Below are positions 7,549 through 16,875 of a stretch of DNA of 39,696 nucleotides, one piece after another. The notes below the pieces were generated by a model, which had not been told where the DNA came from, did no database searches, and worked only from the letters and a program-made list of their open reading frames with translations. Every line of letters starts with the position of its first letter. Position 1 is the stretch's first letter. The DNA comes from a virus: positions 1-39,696 of IMG/VR virus record IMGVR_UViG_3300045995_000227. One strand, 5' to 3'. The position numbers were made by a program, and so were the translations under genes.

Positions 7549-10500
7549 ATGATAACACCTTATAAACTACCAGAGTACAAACCATATACTACTTACCCGC
7601 CTCCGTTTGAGAGACCACTGATTAAAGCTGCTGGCATCTCTAGAGATGGCCTTGTGGCTCGGTTATCAGCTCTAATGGAAACATTATCTGATGCAATCAC
7701 TTCTGCCAGAGATAGCGCTTCTGCGAAAGTTCTAATCAACACTGGTCGTGACCCCAATGTGCAAGAAGCCCTTGGTGGCATTTGGGACGAGGGAACAGAA
7801 CTGCCACTTATAATCTATGAACGTCTTGCCGGAAATGCAAACTCTAAGTATCAATATATGGCTGACGTTGCACTTAGCGCAAGTCGTGGTGTTTCAGGAG
7901 ATTACAGTCTTGATGCAATAGACACTTTCAAGATGGTCTACGAGGAGACAGCACAACTCCTAAAATTTGTTGGAAGAGATGGGCTTAAGAATGAGGAGAT
8001 ACTTCCTAGCTGCCAGGTAATGGTCTCTGCGTTAGAGCAGACTATGGTTTATGCAGATGCTGCTCGTACCTTTTTGCCGGTGAATGATAACTACTTCAAG
8101 GCAACAAAATCAGCCCCTGCTGCTGCCGTAGCTACCGAAACACAAAAAGAAGCCCATGAGTTACTGCAAAAAGTGAATGGAGCTATAACAGCAAGTAAGC
8201 GGACTCTGATGGAGATAGCTCGTACCGCATCTACGTTCTACGATAATAAGCTCAGTAAACTTGATACAGGCTTCGCCCCAGACGTAAAGGTTATAAGTTC
8301 TCTTCTCAATGACAGAGCTACACTTATAGTTGACACAACCAAGACCCTATTCCAAGGCTTCGCTGCTGGCAATAGCCTAAGAGATACTTGGACCATAAAA
8401 TCAGCTGTTTCTGGTGTAACCCCATCAGATGTTTCAGAACAAGCATACATTGATGAGCCGGTTGGAGACATCACCCACGGGCTCAATGCTCTTGGTGGAA
8501 TTGCCCAAGTAGACCTTTCCCCCTTCACAGATTTGAATGACATCTATATCCGTAGACAAGGTTATACACAAGAAGACGCTGAATCTATCATAGGACTCCT
8601 TAACCAACTTGGTGGTACCTACACTTACATTAGGGCGGGAATTATAAGTGTTAGAGCTGAACATGGTTTTGTAGAAGACTTACTCCAGACCATTAACCAA
8701 ATGCCATCGGGTTCTACTTTAATTTCTGGGGCAATGATTGCCCTTGTGGGAGACAAGACTGTCAATGACTTGCAGCAAGAGGTTGAATCTGGGGTTTATA
8801 GTACTGGTTACAAAACAGTCACTGAGCTGGTAGATGCTCTCAACCTCTTAGATGTTTCTGGCTATACTGGGACTATATTGCGTCCTGGTGTAATCGGACT
8901 TACTGGTGATGACGCAATTCGTGAAGCTATCATCTCGGCGATAAACAATAGCACCAGCAACAAGACACTCATTGGAGCTGGTGCAGTCTTAATAACTGGG
9001 GACAACACACTTGACCAGCAAGCAGTAACTTGGGATGGGTCTATCAACCAGTTAGGCTCAGACCTCGGAGACCTAACCTCAGATTTTGGTGAGCTATCTA
9101 GTACTGTCAGCACCAACACAGAAGACATTGCTGGGCACACTGAGATACTGAGCTACTGGTCTCTCTCTGGGACTACTCTTATAGATGGTGCCAAGATAAT
9201 GACAGGGACAGTCATACTTGATACTCTTTTGTCCGGCATGGATGCTGTCAAAATAGACACCATAAGTGTGGCTGCTGGTGGTGGAACCGATACTATAGAT
9301 ATAGGTTCTTCCTTGCGGATACGTGAGATTAGAATGGTCTCCACGGGTAATGCCTTCTACATTTGGCCTACGAACGCTAGTTACTTCCAATACAAGGTTA
9401 GTGTCTCTGTCAACAATACAGACTGGGCTTGGATAAGAGGAACTGCCACTACCTGGGCCACACAAACAAGAGTCAGATGGACAGATGCTGATACTGTAGT
9501 CCATGACCAGCCTATCTTATTTCCACTAGCCGGAAGCCATGGTAAGTATATAAAGTATACTTTTGATGGGTTCTATACAGCGGCTGACGTACTAATTGGA
9601 GGAGAAGATTTAGTAGGAACTGCGGTAGTATACGGTGCGGCTGCCTACATAGATGGTGGACATATCTACGCTAAGTCAATAGCTATCGGGAACCTTAACG
9701 ATGATTTGCAGCAAACTTTGGGTTCAGTGGGTGAGGGTGTTTCTACCTATTATTCCGCCACGGAACCAGTTACTCCAAACATTGGAGACCTTTGGTACGA
9801 TACGATAAATACGCTTCTCAAAAGATGGAGCGGTTCTGTTTGGGAGTTGGCACAAGGAGCTGGGTTTGGTAACTCTACTTATGTGCAAGACGACGAGCCA
9901 ACCGAAGGAATGGTTAGTGGGGATACGTGGATTGATACAGATGATGGCAATAGTTTTCATATTTACGACGCCTCTTCTTCTCCAGCACATTGGGTTGACT
10001 ATACCGACGCGGGAGCTTCTAGGGCAAGGCAAAGCATAGATGCAAATGGTATTTTAACTGGAACTTGGAAACCACTGGCGACTGATGCTGTCCCCGATAA
10101 TTTTGCTGGTCTTTTTGCTAATGCAAATGCTTTGGGTTATGTCGTGAACCCAGCCGGGGCATCTCCAGTAGTATGGAAAACTTACATGGACAATGTAGGC
10201 AACTTCTTTTTGCGGGGGGCAGATATTGGTGGAAATCCAGCCTATGCACTTAGTTGGGACGGAACAGACTTAAATGTTGTGGGCTCAATCACAGTCACAA
10301 ATCCAGATGGTTTTGCCCCGTTAAACGCCAGTAGGAACTTCAACTCAGAACCAACCACTCCTTATAGTCTCAACGACACTTGGACAGATGGAGCTAGAGT
10401 ATGGAAGTGTACTACTGCTCGTGCTACGGGTACTTTTGTCGCCACTGATTGGACAATAACTTCATCAAGAAACTTTGTATCGCAACCTCAGACCTCTGAC

Positions 10501-11919
10501 GCCTATAATATTGGTGATACCTGGACCGACACTAATAAAGTATGGAAATGTATTACCGCAAAAGCTGCTGGTGCGGTTTTTAATGCTGCTGATTGGACAT
10601 CTTCAGCTGATACTACTGGTACAGAATTACAAGCTGGAGTTACTATCACTGGTGGTGGTATAACTTTAAACACTGCTGCTATCGTAAAATCTGGGAAGAC
10701 TTCTTGGGCAGATACTACAGCTGGGTTTATGTTGGGGTCAGATGGTGGTGTTCCAAAGTTCATGATAGGAGATGCAACTTCGTATCTTAGCTGGAGTGGT
10801 ACTGCACTTTCTATCAAGGGAACTTTGACAGCAGATTCTGGGAATATAGGTGGGTTCACTGTAACAAAAGGTCCTCCAGCAAGTCTCACTGCAGGAACAG
10901 GCACTACAGCCGTAGGAATGGTTCCAAGTACGTACCCGTTTTACGCTGGTGGATCTAATCCAGCCACAGCACCATTTAACGTATCAAACACCGGCACAGT
11001 TTCTGTAAGCAATTTGATTGTTTATGGCGGAAGTATTTCATGGGGTGCTGTTGCGGGGACCGGAAAACCACAAGATAATGCAACCTATGGTTCTCCATGG
11101 AATTTAGTAACTGGCACTGGTAAACCAGCCGATAATGCTACTTATGGAGCAGACTGGAGTACTACTCTTTGGGGCAAACCTGCAGATTCTACCCTTACGA
11201 ACCCATCATATCTTGGAACATCCCAAATTAATGCTACAGATATTTATAGCCCACGTATACATGGTGGCACAATTGATATTGGGTCTGGTAACAGCATTTT
11301 CAAATCAGATGCTAACGGTATCTATCTTGGAAATGCAAACTTTGGGAATGCTCCATTCCGTGTGACTATGGCTGGAGCATTAACAGCTACAAATGCTACA
11401 ATTACTGGGAATATCACTGCTACAAGTGGTTCTTTTTCGGGGGCCGTTTATGCTTCTAGTGGCTCTTTCACTGGGACAATCACATCTTCGAGCACTATCG
11501 CTGCTGGTATAGGAATAACTTCTCCACAGATATATCTTACTTCTGGGAGTGGTTCTATTCACATGGGGAGTGCTGGGCAAATCTATCAGTACGGAACAGG
11601 GATAAGGATTTATGCTGATAATGGAGTAGAGATTAAATCTACGGGCGGAAACCCCTGCATTATAAGTTCGGCAGATTTGCAAATAACAGGTGGTAGCTGT
11701 AGTGCTTTATCCTTTAAAGTCGGCGGTAGCGCGACAACTTATCCCAATATTCAGTCAGGTTCTGCTCCCTCTCAAGACCAAGTTACAAGTGAGCCCCTGG
11801 GTTCTATTCGTATGGGGAATGGAGGTTCTCTATGGATTGTAGTGTATTATTATGATGCTTATTCTGGCATCGTATATAACAGATGGGATAGGGTCTGGAC
11901 TTACAACCACCATGCATAA
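7549..11919 (+). CDS. Large tail tip / fibre protein, 1456 aa, with discoidin-like and repeat modules
   Basis: This is a virion tail protein probably involved in host recognition. The N-terminal third is helical. The middle has phrases typical of tail-tip proteins (TLIDGAKIMTGTVILDTLL, GGHIYAKSIAIG). Residues about 575-690 look like an F5/8 type C (discoidin) carbohydrate-binding fold, ending GKYIKYTFDGF. Next come PNIGDLWYDT-type units, two tandem 45-residue WT-rich repeats, GTGKP.DNATYG repeats and a C-terminal stretch of short beta repeats (ATITGNITATSGSFSGAVYA). It lies just after the terminase and before the wall-degrading enzymes. RBS is AGGA 9 nt before ATG. The precise role (baseplate hub versus side fibre) is uncertain. 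Confidence 0.75.
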   Translation: MITPYKLPEYKPYTTYPPPFERPLIKAAGISRDGLVARLSALMETLSDAITSARDSASAKVLINTGRDPNVQEALGGIWDEGTELPLIIYERLAGNANSKYQYMADVALSASRGVSGDYSLDAIDTFKMVYEETAQLLKFVGRDGLKNEEILPSCQVMVSALEQTMVYADAARTFLPVNDNYFKATKSAPAAAVATETQKEAHELLQKVNGAITASKRTLMEIARTASTFYDNKLSKLDTGFAPDVKVISSLLNDRATLIVDTTKTLFQGFAAGNSLRDTWTIKSAVSGVTPSDVSEQAYIDEPVGDITHGLNALGGIAQVDLSPFTDLNDIYIRRQGYTQEDAESIIGLLNQLGGTYTYIRAGIISVRAEHGFVEDLLQTINQMPSGSTLISGAMIALVGDKTVNDLQQEVESGVYSTGYKTVTELVDALNLLDVSGYTGTILRPGVIGLTGDDAIREAIISAINNSTSNKTLIGAGAVLITGDNTLDQQAVTWDGSINQLGSDLGDLTSDFGELSSTVSTNTEDIAGHTEILSYWSLSGTTLIDGAKIMTGTVILDTLLSGMDAVKIDTISVAAGGGTDTIDIGSSLRIREIRMVSTGNAFYIWPTNASYFQYKVSVSVNNTDWAWIRGTATTWATQTRVRWTDADTVVHDQPILFPLAGSHGKYIKYTFDGFYTAADVLIGGEDLVGTAVVYGAAAYIDGGHIYAKSIAIGNLNDDLQQTLGSVGEGVSTYYSATEPVTPNIGDLWYDTINTLLKRWSGSVWELAQGAGFGNSTYVQDDEPTEGMVSGDTWIDTDDGNSFHIYDASSSPAHWVDYTDAGASRARQSIDANGILTGTWKPLATDAVPDNFAGLFANANALGYVVNPAGASPVVWKTYMDNVGNFFLRGADIGGNPAYALSWDGTDLNVVGSITVTNPDGFAPLNASRNFNSEPTTPYSLNDTWTDGARVWKCTTARATGTFVATDWTITSSRNFVSQPQTSDAYNIGDTWTDTNKVWKCITAKAAGAVFNAADWTSSADTTGTELQAGVTITGGGITLNTAAIVKSGKTSWADTTAGFMLGSDGGVPKFMIGDATSYLSWSGTALSIKGTLTADSGNIGGFTVTKGPPASLTAGTGTTAVGMVPSTYPFYAGGSNPATAPFNVSNTGTVSVSNLIVYGGSISWGAVAGTGKPQDNATYGSPWNLVTGTGKPADNATYGADWSTTLWGKPADSTLTNPSYLGTSQINATDIYSPRIHGGTIDIGSGNSIFKSDANGIYLGNANFGNAPFRVTMAGALTATNATITGNITATSGSFSGAVYASSGSFTGTITSSSTIAAGIGITSPQIYLTSGSGSIHMGSAGQIYQYGTGIRIYADNGVEIKSTGGNPCIISSADLQITGGSCSALSFKVGGSATTYPNIQSGSAPSQDQVTSEPLGSIRMGNGGSLWIVVYYYDAYSGIVYNRWDRVWTYNHHA
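10330..10608 (+). repeat. Tandem 45-codon repeat inside the tail protein
   Basis: Two adjacent in-frame units begin SRNFNSEP (10330) and SRNFVSQP (10465). They share NDTWTDG/GDTWTDT, VWKC.TA.A.G and F..DWT. Each unit is likely a small carbohydrate-binding or beta-sandwich-like module of a kind often repeated in phage fibres. The DNA of the two copies has diverged, so the duplication is old. Confidence 0.7.
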
Positions 11920-11971
11920 CAGTGTTTAAGATATAGAAATAAACAAAACAAAAAATCTGTGAGGTAGTTTA

Positions 11972-12184
11972 ATGGCGAAAGAAGACAGTGTACCAAAAGA
12001 GGTTGGTAAAGAGACCTTACCAGCGGTAGAACAACCTAAGTTTATAGCTTTTTTTGAGGACGCTGAAGGCAAGATACAATTCAATCTTAACGGGTTGAAT
12101 GCTGATGAAGCATTGTTAATCGCTATCAAGGGTGTTGCTAAATACCAAAAAACGTATGAAGCAATGATAAGGCAGAACAGCTAA
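11972..12184 (+). CDS. Small hypothetical protein, 70 aa
   Basis: Starts with ATG after GTGAGG and ends overlapping the ATG of the metalloprotease gene. It is acidic to neutral, with a Pro/Glu/Lys-rich N terminus and a C-terminal amphipathic helix (NADEALLIAIKGVAKYQKTY). No signal peptide or membrane span. Function is unknown. Its coupling to two secreted enzymes makes a role linked to lysis or cell-wall entry possible, but nothing in the sequence proves it. Confidence 0.55.
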   Translation: MAKEDSVPKEVGKETLPAVEQPKFIAFFEDAEGKIQFNLNGLNADEALLIAIKGVAKYQKTYEAMIRQNS

Positions 12185-13587
12185 TGAAAAAAACATTATG
12201 GATGTTTATTCTTTCAATACTTTTGTTGTTAGCGGTTTTTTCGGGGGTTGTTCAAGCTAAAAATGCAGACGTATTTGCCATCTCGGGAGGCTCTTCTCTA
12301 CAACGACAATATGTCAAACAGGCTTTGGAGGAAAGCACTTGGGACTGGCATTATGGTCAAGATGTATTCCCCTCAACCAAGGTTGAGATTACACCAAACG
12401 TCCCCGGTTATTGGAATGATACTGGTGTAACAATCTCTGCTACCGAGGTGCTACCACAAGGAACAATTGTTTATCCCTATTATGATACTAATGGTGACGC
12501 GGTTGGTCTAGCCTACTACCCAGAAGGCAATATAAAGCTACGTGAAAAGTATATGGTAGTAGAACCAAAAGGATATTTGTGGGAAGTGGCTGACCATGAA
12601 GCTGCGCATGCTAGAATCTGGTTTGTCTGGATGGCAAGAGCTAATGGTTTAGATGACACTACCCCAGAATGTCTTGCCTGGAAGACATTAGTAACCCAAA
12701 ATACTCCAACAAACATTGTTGGGAGCACTTGGTATTACGACCCAGCAGAGAACTTTGCAGAGTCACATAGAGCCTATTATGGCAATGCTGCTGTAAGACA
12801 TGCAAATGCTACCCCTAGGTCTTCTTTGACAATACTGACTCCAAGCATAACGTTCCAGTTTATGAACTATTATGCCTATGGCATAGGAACTCCCCCAACC
12901 ATTCCCCTACCTCCGGGAACAATCCTTAGAATAGATTTTGCCAATGACCATCCTTTTAGAACAGAATTTTCTGATGTGTTTTATATGGAATGGATGGTTA
13001 ATGGATACGTTACTGGCCCGGGCACTATTTGGTTTATTCCCGAAGGGGATAATTGGCAAGAATTTACAACTGCGGGGATACAAGGGAATTTATATGTGGA
13101 GGCAGGAAGAACAGATAGATTCTTTGATATAGATATTGGAATCAAGCCAGACACTTCTTTACAGGGGCCTGTGTTTCACAAGTTTAAGTTAGTCTTCAAA
13201 TATGATGACGCAAATCAAGTTTCAGTAGAAGCGGCTCAATGGTTCGACGTAACTGTTAAACCCTTTTCAGACTTTACCCAGACAGAATTAAATGATTGGG
13301 ACCTATATAAATCTGTATGGGGAATGAAAAATCAGAAGCTTATGTTAGGTTATACAGATGGTACCTTTGGGCTGTGGAATAACCTACTCAAGCGTCAGGT
13401 ATATTTAATTGCGACGAGGGCGGGACTAATTCCACCCGAACTCTGGAAAGATGATTACTCTCTTGCAACTAGAGGAGATGTTAACCTAGCGATACCCGGA
13501 TTACTTTGGGACTCGCAAAGATGGGATGAACTTGTTCTCCGCTCACAACTCGCTAGACTTATAACGAGAGGACAACCAGAATCATGA
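12184..13587 (+). CDS. Secreted HEXXH zinc metalloprotease-like protein with C-terminal SLH-like region
   Basis: The N terminus is a clear signal peptide (basic MKK, hydrophobic core, cut near VQAKN). HEAAH at residues 138-142 is a zincin HEXXH motif. DPAENFAESHRAYY at about 186-199 supplies a downstream Glu (189 or 193) as third zinc ligand, the arrangement of gluzincin-type peptidases such as the anthrax-lethal-factor-like group. Residues about 375-467 resemble S-layer homology repeats (LMLGYTDGTFGLWN, LKRQVYLIATRAGL). Such modules bind pyruvylated secondary cell-wall polymers. The protein likely acts outside the membrane, perhaps on S-layer or wall-anchored proteins. It overlaps the following SLH-GH73 gene. 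The protease call is good; substrate is inferred. Confidence 0.75.
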   Translation: MKKTLWMFILSILLLLAVFSGVVQAKNADVFAISGGSSLQRQYVKQALEESTWDWHYGQDVFPSTKVEITPNVPGYWNDTGVTISATEVLPQGTIVYPYYDTNGDAVGLAYYPEGNIKLREKYMVVEPKGYLWEVADHEAAHARIWFVWMARANGLDDTTPECLAWKTLVTQNTPTNIVGSTWYYDPAENFAESHRAYYGNAAVRHANATPRSSLTILTPSITFQFMNYYAYGIGTPPTIPLPPGTILRIDFANDHPFRTEFSDVFYMEWMVNGYVTGPGTIWFIPEGDNWQEFTTAGIQGNLYVEAGRTDRFFDIDIGIKPDTSLQGPVFHKFKLVFKYDDANQVSVEAAQWFDVTVKPFSDFTQTELNDWDLYKSVWGMKNQKLMLGYTDGTFGLWNNLLKRQVYLIATRAGLIPPELWKDDYSLATRGDVNLAIPGLLWDSQRWDELVLRSQLARLITRGQPES

Positions 13588-14495
13588 AGCGTAATCTTCT
13601 AATTGTATTATTTCTCGTTGTAGCAATTCTAACTCTAATGGGAGGTGTAGCCATGGCTAATCCGATTAGTTTCCCGGATGTTCAGGTAGGTAGTTGGAGT
13701 TATGATGCTATAAACTATTGTGTTGAGCAAGGATATCTTAAAGGATATCTGGATGGCTATTTCAGACCATATAATGCTACTCTAGTAGGGCATATCCATA
13801 AATCTCTTGCAGATGGAATCACCACTGATTACTGGAATATAGCAACTAGAAAACAGGCTTCAGACCTAATAGGAGTTCCGCTCTTTGGAAAAGCAGATGG
13901 CACTCTTGGTTTATCTGAGTCTGTTACCAGAGGACAATTAGCTACCTTGTTATATGCTAGAGATAAACGACTACGCATTCCTACGGCGGGAGATACTTTG
14001 GTAGGGTACCTTGACAAGACAACTTCTGAGGCACTGTATCTTACGAAAAATGCATCTGGGGCAAAATTGACTGTACCCGTAGCAGAACTAGTTCGACTTT
14101 ACAATGAGTGGGCACCAATCTTTGGTATTCGAGCTGACTTTGCTTTAGCACAGGCCATCAACGAAACTGCGCACTTTGAATATGGTGGACTCGTAAAGTG
14201 GACAGATAACAACTTTGCTGGTCTTGGTGCTGACGGTTACAATAGACCAGCTAAATTTGCCACAGCAGAGCTAGGAGTAATCGCTCATTTAGCACATTTA
14301 GCCTGTTATGCATATCCTAAAGACCTAGATACTATATATTGTTCCAAACAATATGATCCTCGACACGACCATAATGTTTATCATCAAATAAACCCTTTAG
14401 GTGGGATGACTGTTTGGGAACAACTCAACGGAGTATGGGCAGTCCCTGGAACTAACTATGCTGAAAACATAGCAAGAGTCGCCAGTAGATTTTAA
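13584..14495 (+). CDS. Secreted SLH-GH73-type glucosaminidase (putative endolysin)
   Basis: ATGA overlap with the preceding gene. Signal peptide: MKRNLL, a hydrophobic core, and cleavage near AMANP. SLH-like repeats follow: FPDVQVGSWSYDAINYCVEQ with GYLKGYLDGYFRPYNA at about 30-65, and GKADGTLGLSESVTRGQLAT at about 102-121. Residues about 165-300 match an endo-beta-N-acetylglucosaminidase fold: DFALAQAINETAHFEYGG with probable catalytic Glu194, NNFAGLGADG, then the helical core. It would cut peptidoglycan glycan strands, anchored to secondary wall polymer by SLH. Export by the host Sec pathway would make it holin-independent, or it may be virion-bound. No holin is recognisable nearby. Confidence 0.85.
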   Translation: MKRNLLIVLFLVVAILTLMGGVAMANPISFPDVQVGSWSYDAINYCVEQGYLKGYLDGYFRPYNATLVGHIHKSLADGITTDYWNIATRKQASDLIGVPLFGKADGTLGLSESVTRGQLATLLYARDKRLRIPTAGDTLVGYLDKTTSEALYLTKNASGAKLTVPVAELVRLYNEWAPIFGIRADFALAQAINETAHFEYGGLVKWTDNNFAGLGADGYNRPAKFATAELGVIAHLAHLACYAYPKDLDTIYCSKQYDPRHDHNVYHQINPLGGMTVWEQLNGVWAVPGTNYAENIARVASRF

Positions 14496-14536
14496 ACAGG
14501 GAAATTATTTGCAAATAGTACTACATGCAATAACAA

Positions 14537-14559
14537 TGCTATCCTCTACTTAGATAGCA
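14537..14559 (+). terminator. Weak stem-loop after the lysin gene (possible terminator)
   Basis: TGCTATC pairs with GATAGCA around a 9-nt loop in the 129-nt gap between the lysin and portal genes. The nearest T-run (CTTTTT) ends at 14580, about 20 nt after the stem, so this is not a classical intrinsic terminator. It may be an RNA processing or pausing site, or chance. Confidence 0.3.
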
Positions 14560-14624
14560 ACTCCCTTCTAGCTGCTTTTTAGGTGGCAACTACCTTAGGT
14601 GCGCAACAAAAGGTAACGCTACAT

Positions 14625-16820
14625 ATGTCACAAATCAGAGAGCTTTCGCGTTTACTCTCATTTAGAGAACCAGCGTCAGCAGTCTTCTCTGCTCTTGAAG
14701 CAGTCGAAGACCCCACAGATTATAGCCGTAGAATCAAGAGAGGTGCTTTTGCCACCGGTAGCAACAAGATTTGGCTTAAGACACCCGGATTCGAAGCTCC
14801 AGAAGTAGATTTTAGAGCCCTGCGTCGTGCTGGGAGGACTGAACCCCTCTTCCGTCGTAGGGCTAATCGTTTTCAGAATCTAATCTGGAAAAATGGCTAC
14901 GTCTTAAAAACCGAAGATGATGATGCACAGGCTTACATTCTCTCAAGAATGGAATTGTTTGGAGTCCTAGCCGGAGAAAGCTTTGACTCCTTCTTGCGTA
15001 AGGTTAGTCGTGAACTCATCATGTTCGATAACTGTGTTATTTGGGAACGGCGTGTTCCTACTAAAGACCTCAAAAAGATGGGTGTCAATATACCCCTAAA
15101 GGGTATTGGACCTTTATCTAAAAAAGGTGCTGTTGTATCTTACGAAATATTGCCAATTGATACGTTGGAATTTAAGCGCGACCAATACGGCAATGTAACA
15201 AAATGGCGGCAAATAATTACTCCTGGGTATTCAGTGTCCTCAGGGGCCAATGAAAACACCAAAGAGTACGACCCACAAGAAATAATACTAATCAAGAACG
15301 ATGAAGAATCTGGAGATGTACTATCTTATCCTGCTCTGCAGATGGTTCTTCCTGATGCCAGGATACTGAGACAACTCGAAACTGATGCTAGTTTAGCTGC
15401 GCACAGATTAGCATTTCCTATTTTTAAATACAAAGTAGGGACTCCAACTTTAGAGGCTACGCTGCCCAAAAAAGATGAAGTTATTAGTGATATCTGGTAT
15501 GAATTAGAGGGAATGTTGCTAGAAGGGGCTCTCATTATGCCAGGAAGCGATGATTTCGAAGTTGTTTTGTCAGATGTAAAACTAGATGGACTTAGTTCAA
15601 TAATGGACTACTTCAAAAGTCGTGTTATCATTGGGCTAGGTCTTTCCCCCATCCAAGTGGGCGATGCTAGTGATGCCGCAAATAGGTCTGTTGCTGACAG
15701 ACTCGATGTCCAACTATATGATGATGTGAAGGCTTTCCAGAAAACTCTGCAGGAAGCCTTCACATTCTTTATCTTTACAAAGTGGCTAATGGAGGGTGGA
15801 TTTAATTTAGCCATTGGTGAAGAGCGCCAATCTGAGAGTAAGGTAGCCCTTCTCTTCAAAGAGATTGACACAGATTCTCTTATCAAGAGAGAGAACCACA
15901 AGTTACAACTATGGGTACAAGATGCTATCTCTCATAAAGAACTCAGGTCCGAGTTGGGGCTTACTCCGGCAGAGGATATGACTGATTTCTATTCTTTCAA
16001 GATAGGAGAGATAACAGCTAAGTTTCAACAGATGGCTTCTCAAGCTGCTGCTCAAAAAACTGCGGGAGGAGATGGCCAAGGTTCTAATGCCAAGACGAAA
16101 GCCAAGAAAACTTCTAGTCTGCCCATTGAAGATGAGATAACTTCTTTCCGTCAACTAGTTTCTTTATTCAAAGAAGACATGTCCGCCGAACAACAAAGAT
16201 ATAGAGTAGACGCCATCTGGGGCAAGATGGAAGAAGATGTCATTGACTATATCAGAGGTCAATACCCAGAAGATGCTGGTAATTTCATAGCCAAAGACTT
16301 AGGTTATGTGCAATCCCTCTACCAGATAGATATAGAAGATGCTCTCCGTTTTGATGTAACACAATATCTAGAACTTGGTTTGGACCGTGGGTTTGAAGAA
16401 GCTCGTGCCATTGACCCAGAACTTGCGCCAATGCGAATGACCATGTTCAATATGCACACAAACAAGATAATTAGTAGCCTCTGTTACTACATTGACAAAT
16501 TAGTAGTAGACCTTACGGAGCGCATAGAGAAAGAAGTTCATAGAGCAGATGTTCCATTCCAAGGTGTAGAACTTGCATTTGAAGCATTACATTATCGTCT
16601 AGATTCAGTAGTAGCTACACACATGGCTTTGGCTGAAAATTGGGGAGTATGTATAGTAGCAATGCACGCTGAGATAGATAAAGTTTGGCAAGACTCAGAA
16701 CCAGACTGTATAGAATGCCACTCTCAATGGCTAGATGTAAAATCTCTAGAACCTCAGAGTGTACCTCCTTTTAGTACGCATCCACACTGTGGATGCAAAG
16801 TACATATAATCCCACAATAA
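14625..16820 (+). CDS. Portal protein with MuF-like C-terminal extension
   Basis: The portal is the dodecameric ring at the head vertex through which DNA is packaged. The N-terminal two thirds carry portal features: KTPGFEAPEVDF, LFRRRANRFQNLIWKNGYVL, and a long crown/stem region with IIGLGLSPIQVGDASDAANR. The last 40 residues (EPDCIECHSQWLDV, then FSTHPHCGCKVHI) have the Cys-pair plus HPHC.C pattern of Mu gpF-type head proteins, so portal and MuF-like parts seem fused in one chain of about 731 residues. ATG 14625 with AAAGGT upstream is preferred over an in-frame GTG at 14583, which lacks a Shine-Dalgarno site. Confidence 0.85.
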   Translation: MSQIRELSRLLSFREPASAVFSALEAVEDPTDYSRRIKRGAFATGSNKIWLKTPGFEAPEVDFRALRRAGRTEPLFRRRANRFQNLIWKNGYVLKTEDDDAQAYILSRMELFGVLAGESFDSFLRKVSRELIMFDNCVIWERRVPTKDLKKMGVNIPLKGIGPLSKKGAVVSYEILPIDTLEFKRDQYGNVTKWRQIITPGYSVSSGANENTKEYDPQEIILIKNDEESGDVLSYPALQMVLPDARILRQLETDASLAAHRLAFPIFKYKVGTPTLEATLPKKDEVISDIWYELEGMLLEGALIMPGSDDFEVVLSDVKLDGLSSIMDYFKSRVIIGLGLSPIQVGDASDAANRSVADRLDVQLYDDVKAFQKTLQEAFTFFIFTKWLMEGGFNLAIGEERQSESKVALLFKEIDTDSLIKRENHKLQLWVQDAISHKELRSELGLTPAEDMTDFYSFKIGEITAKFQQMASQAAAQKTAGGDGQGSNAKTKAKKTSSLPIEDEITSFRQLVSLFKEDMSAEQQRYRVDAIWGKMEEDVIDYIRGQYPEDAGNFIAKDLGYVQSLYQIDIEDALRFDVTQYLELGLDRGFEEARAIDPELAPMRMTMFNMHTNKIISSLCYYIDKLVVDLTERIEKEVHRADVPFQGVELAFEALHYRLDSVVATHMALAENWGVCIVAMHAEIDKVWQDSEPDCIECHSQWLDVKSLEPQSVPPFSTHPHCGCKVHIIPQ

Positions 16821-16875
16821 TTGTAGGTTTGCGCCATTACCACAGATTGCAGTTATCTTCTAGGAGTATAGAGTT

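Noticed and set aside
14508-14540. Possible promoter (TTGCAA, 17 nt, AACAAT)
   Set aside because: Only four of six matches in each box, no support from position or conservation; likely chance in AT-rich DNA.
14583-14624. GTG start for the portal gene
   Set aside because: No ribosome-binding site precedes it; ATG 14625 has AAAGGT about 10 nt upstream.
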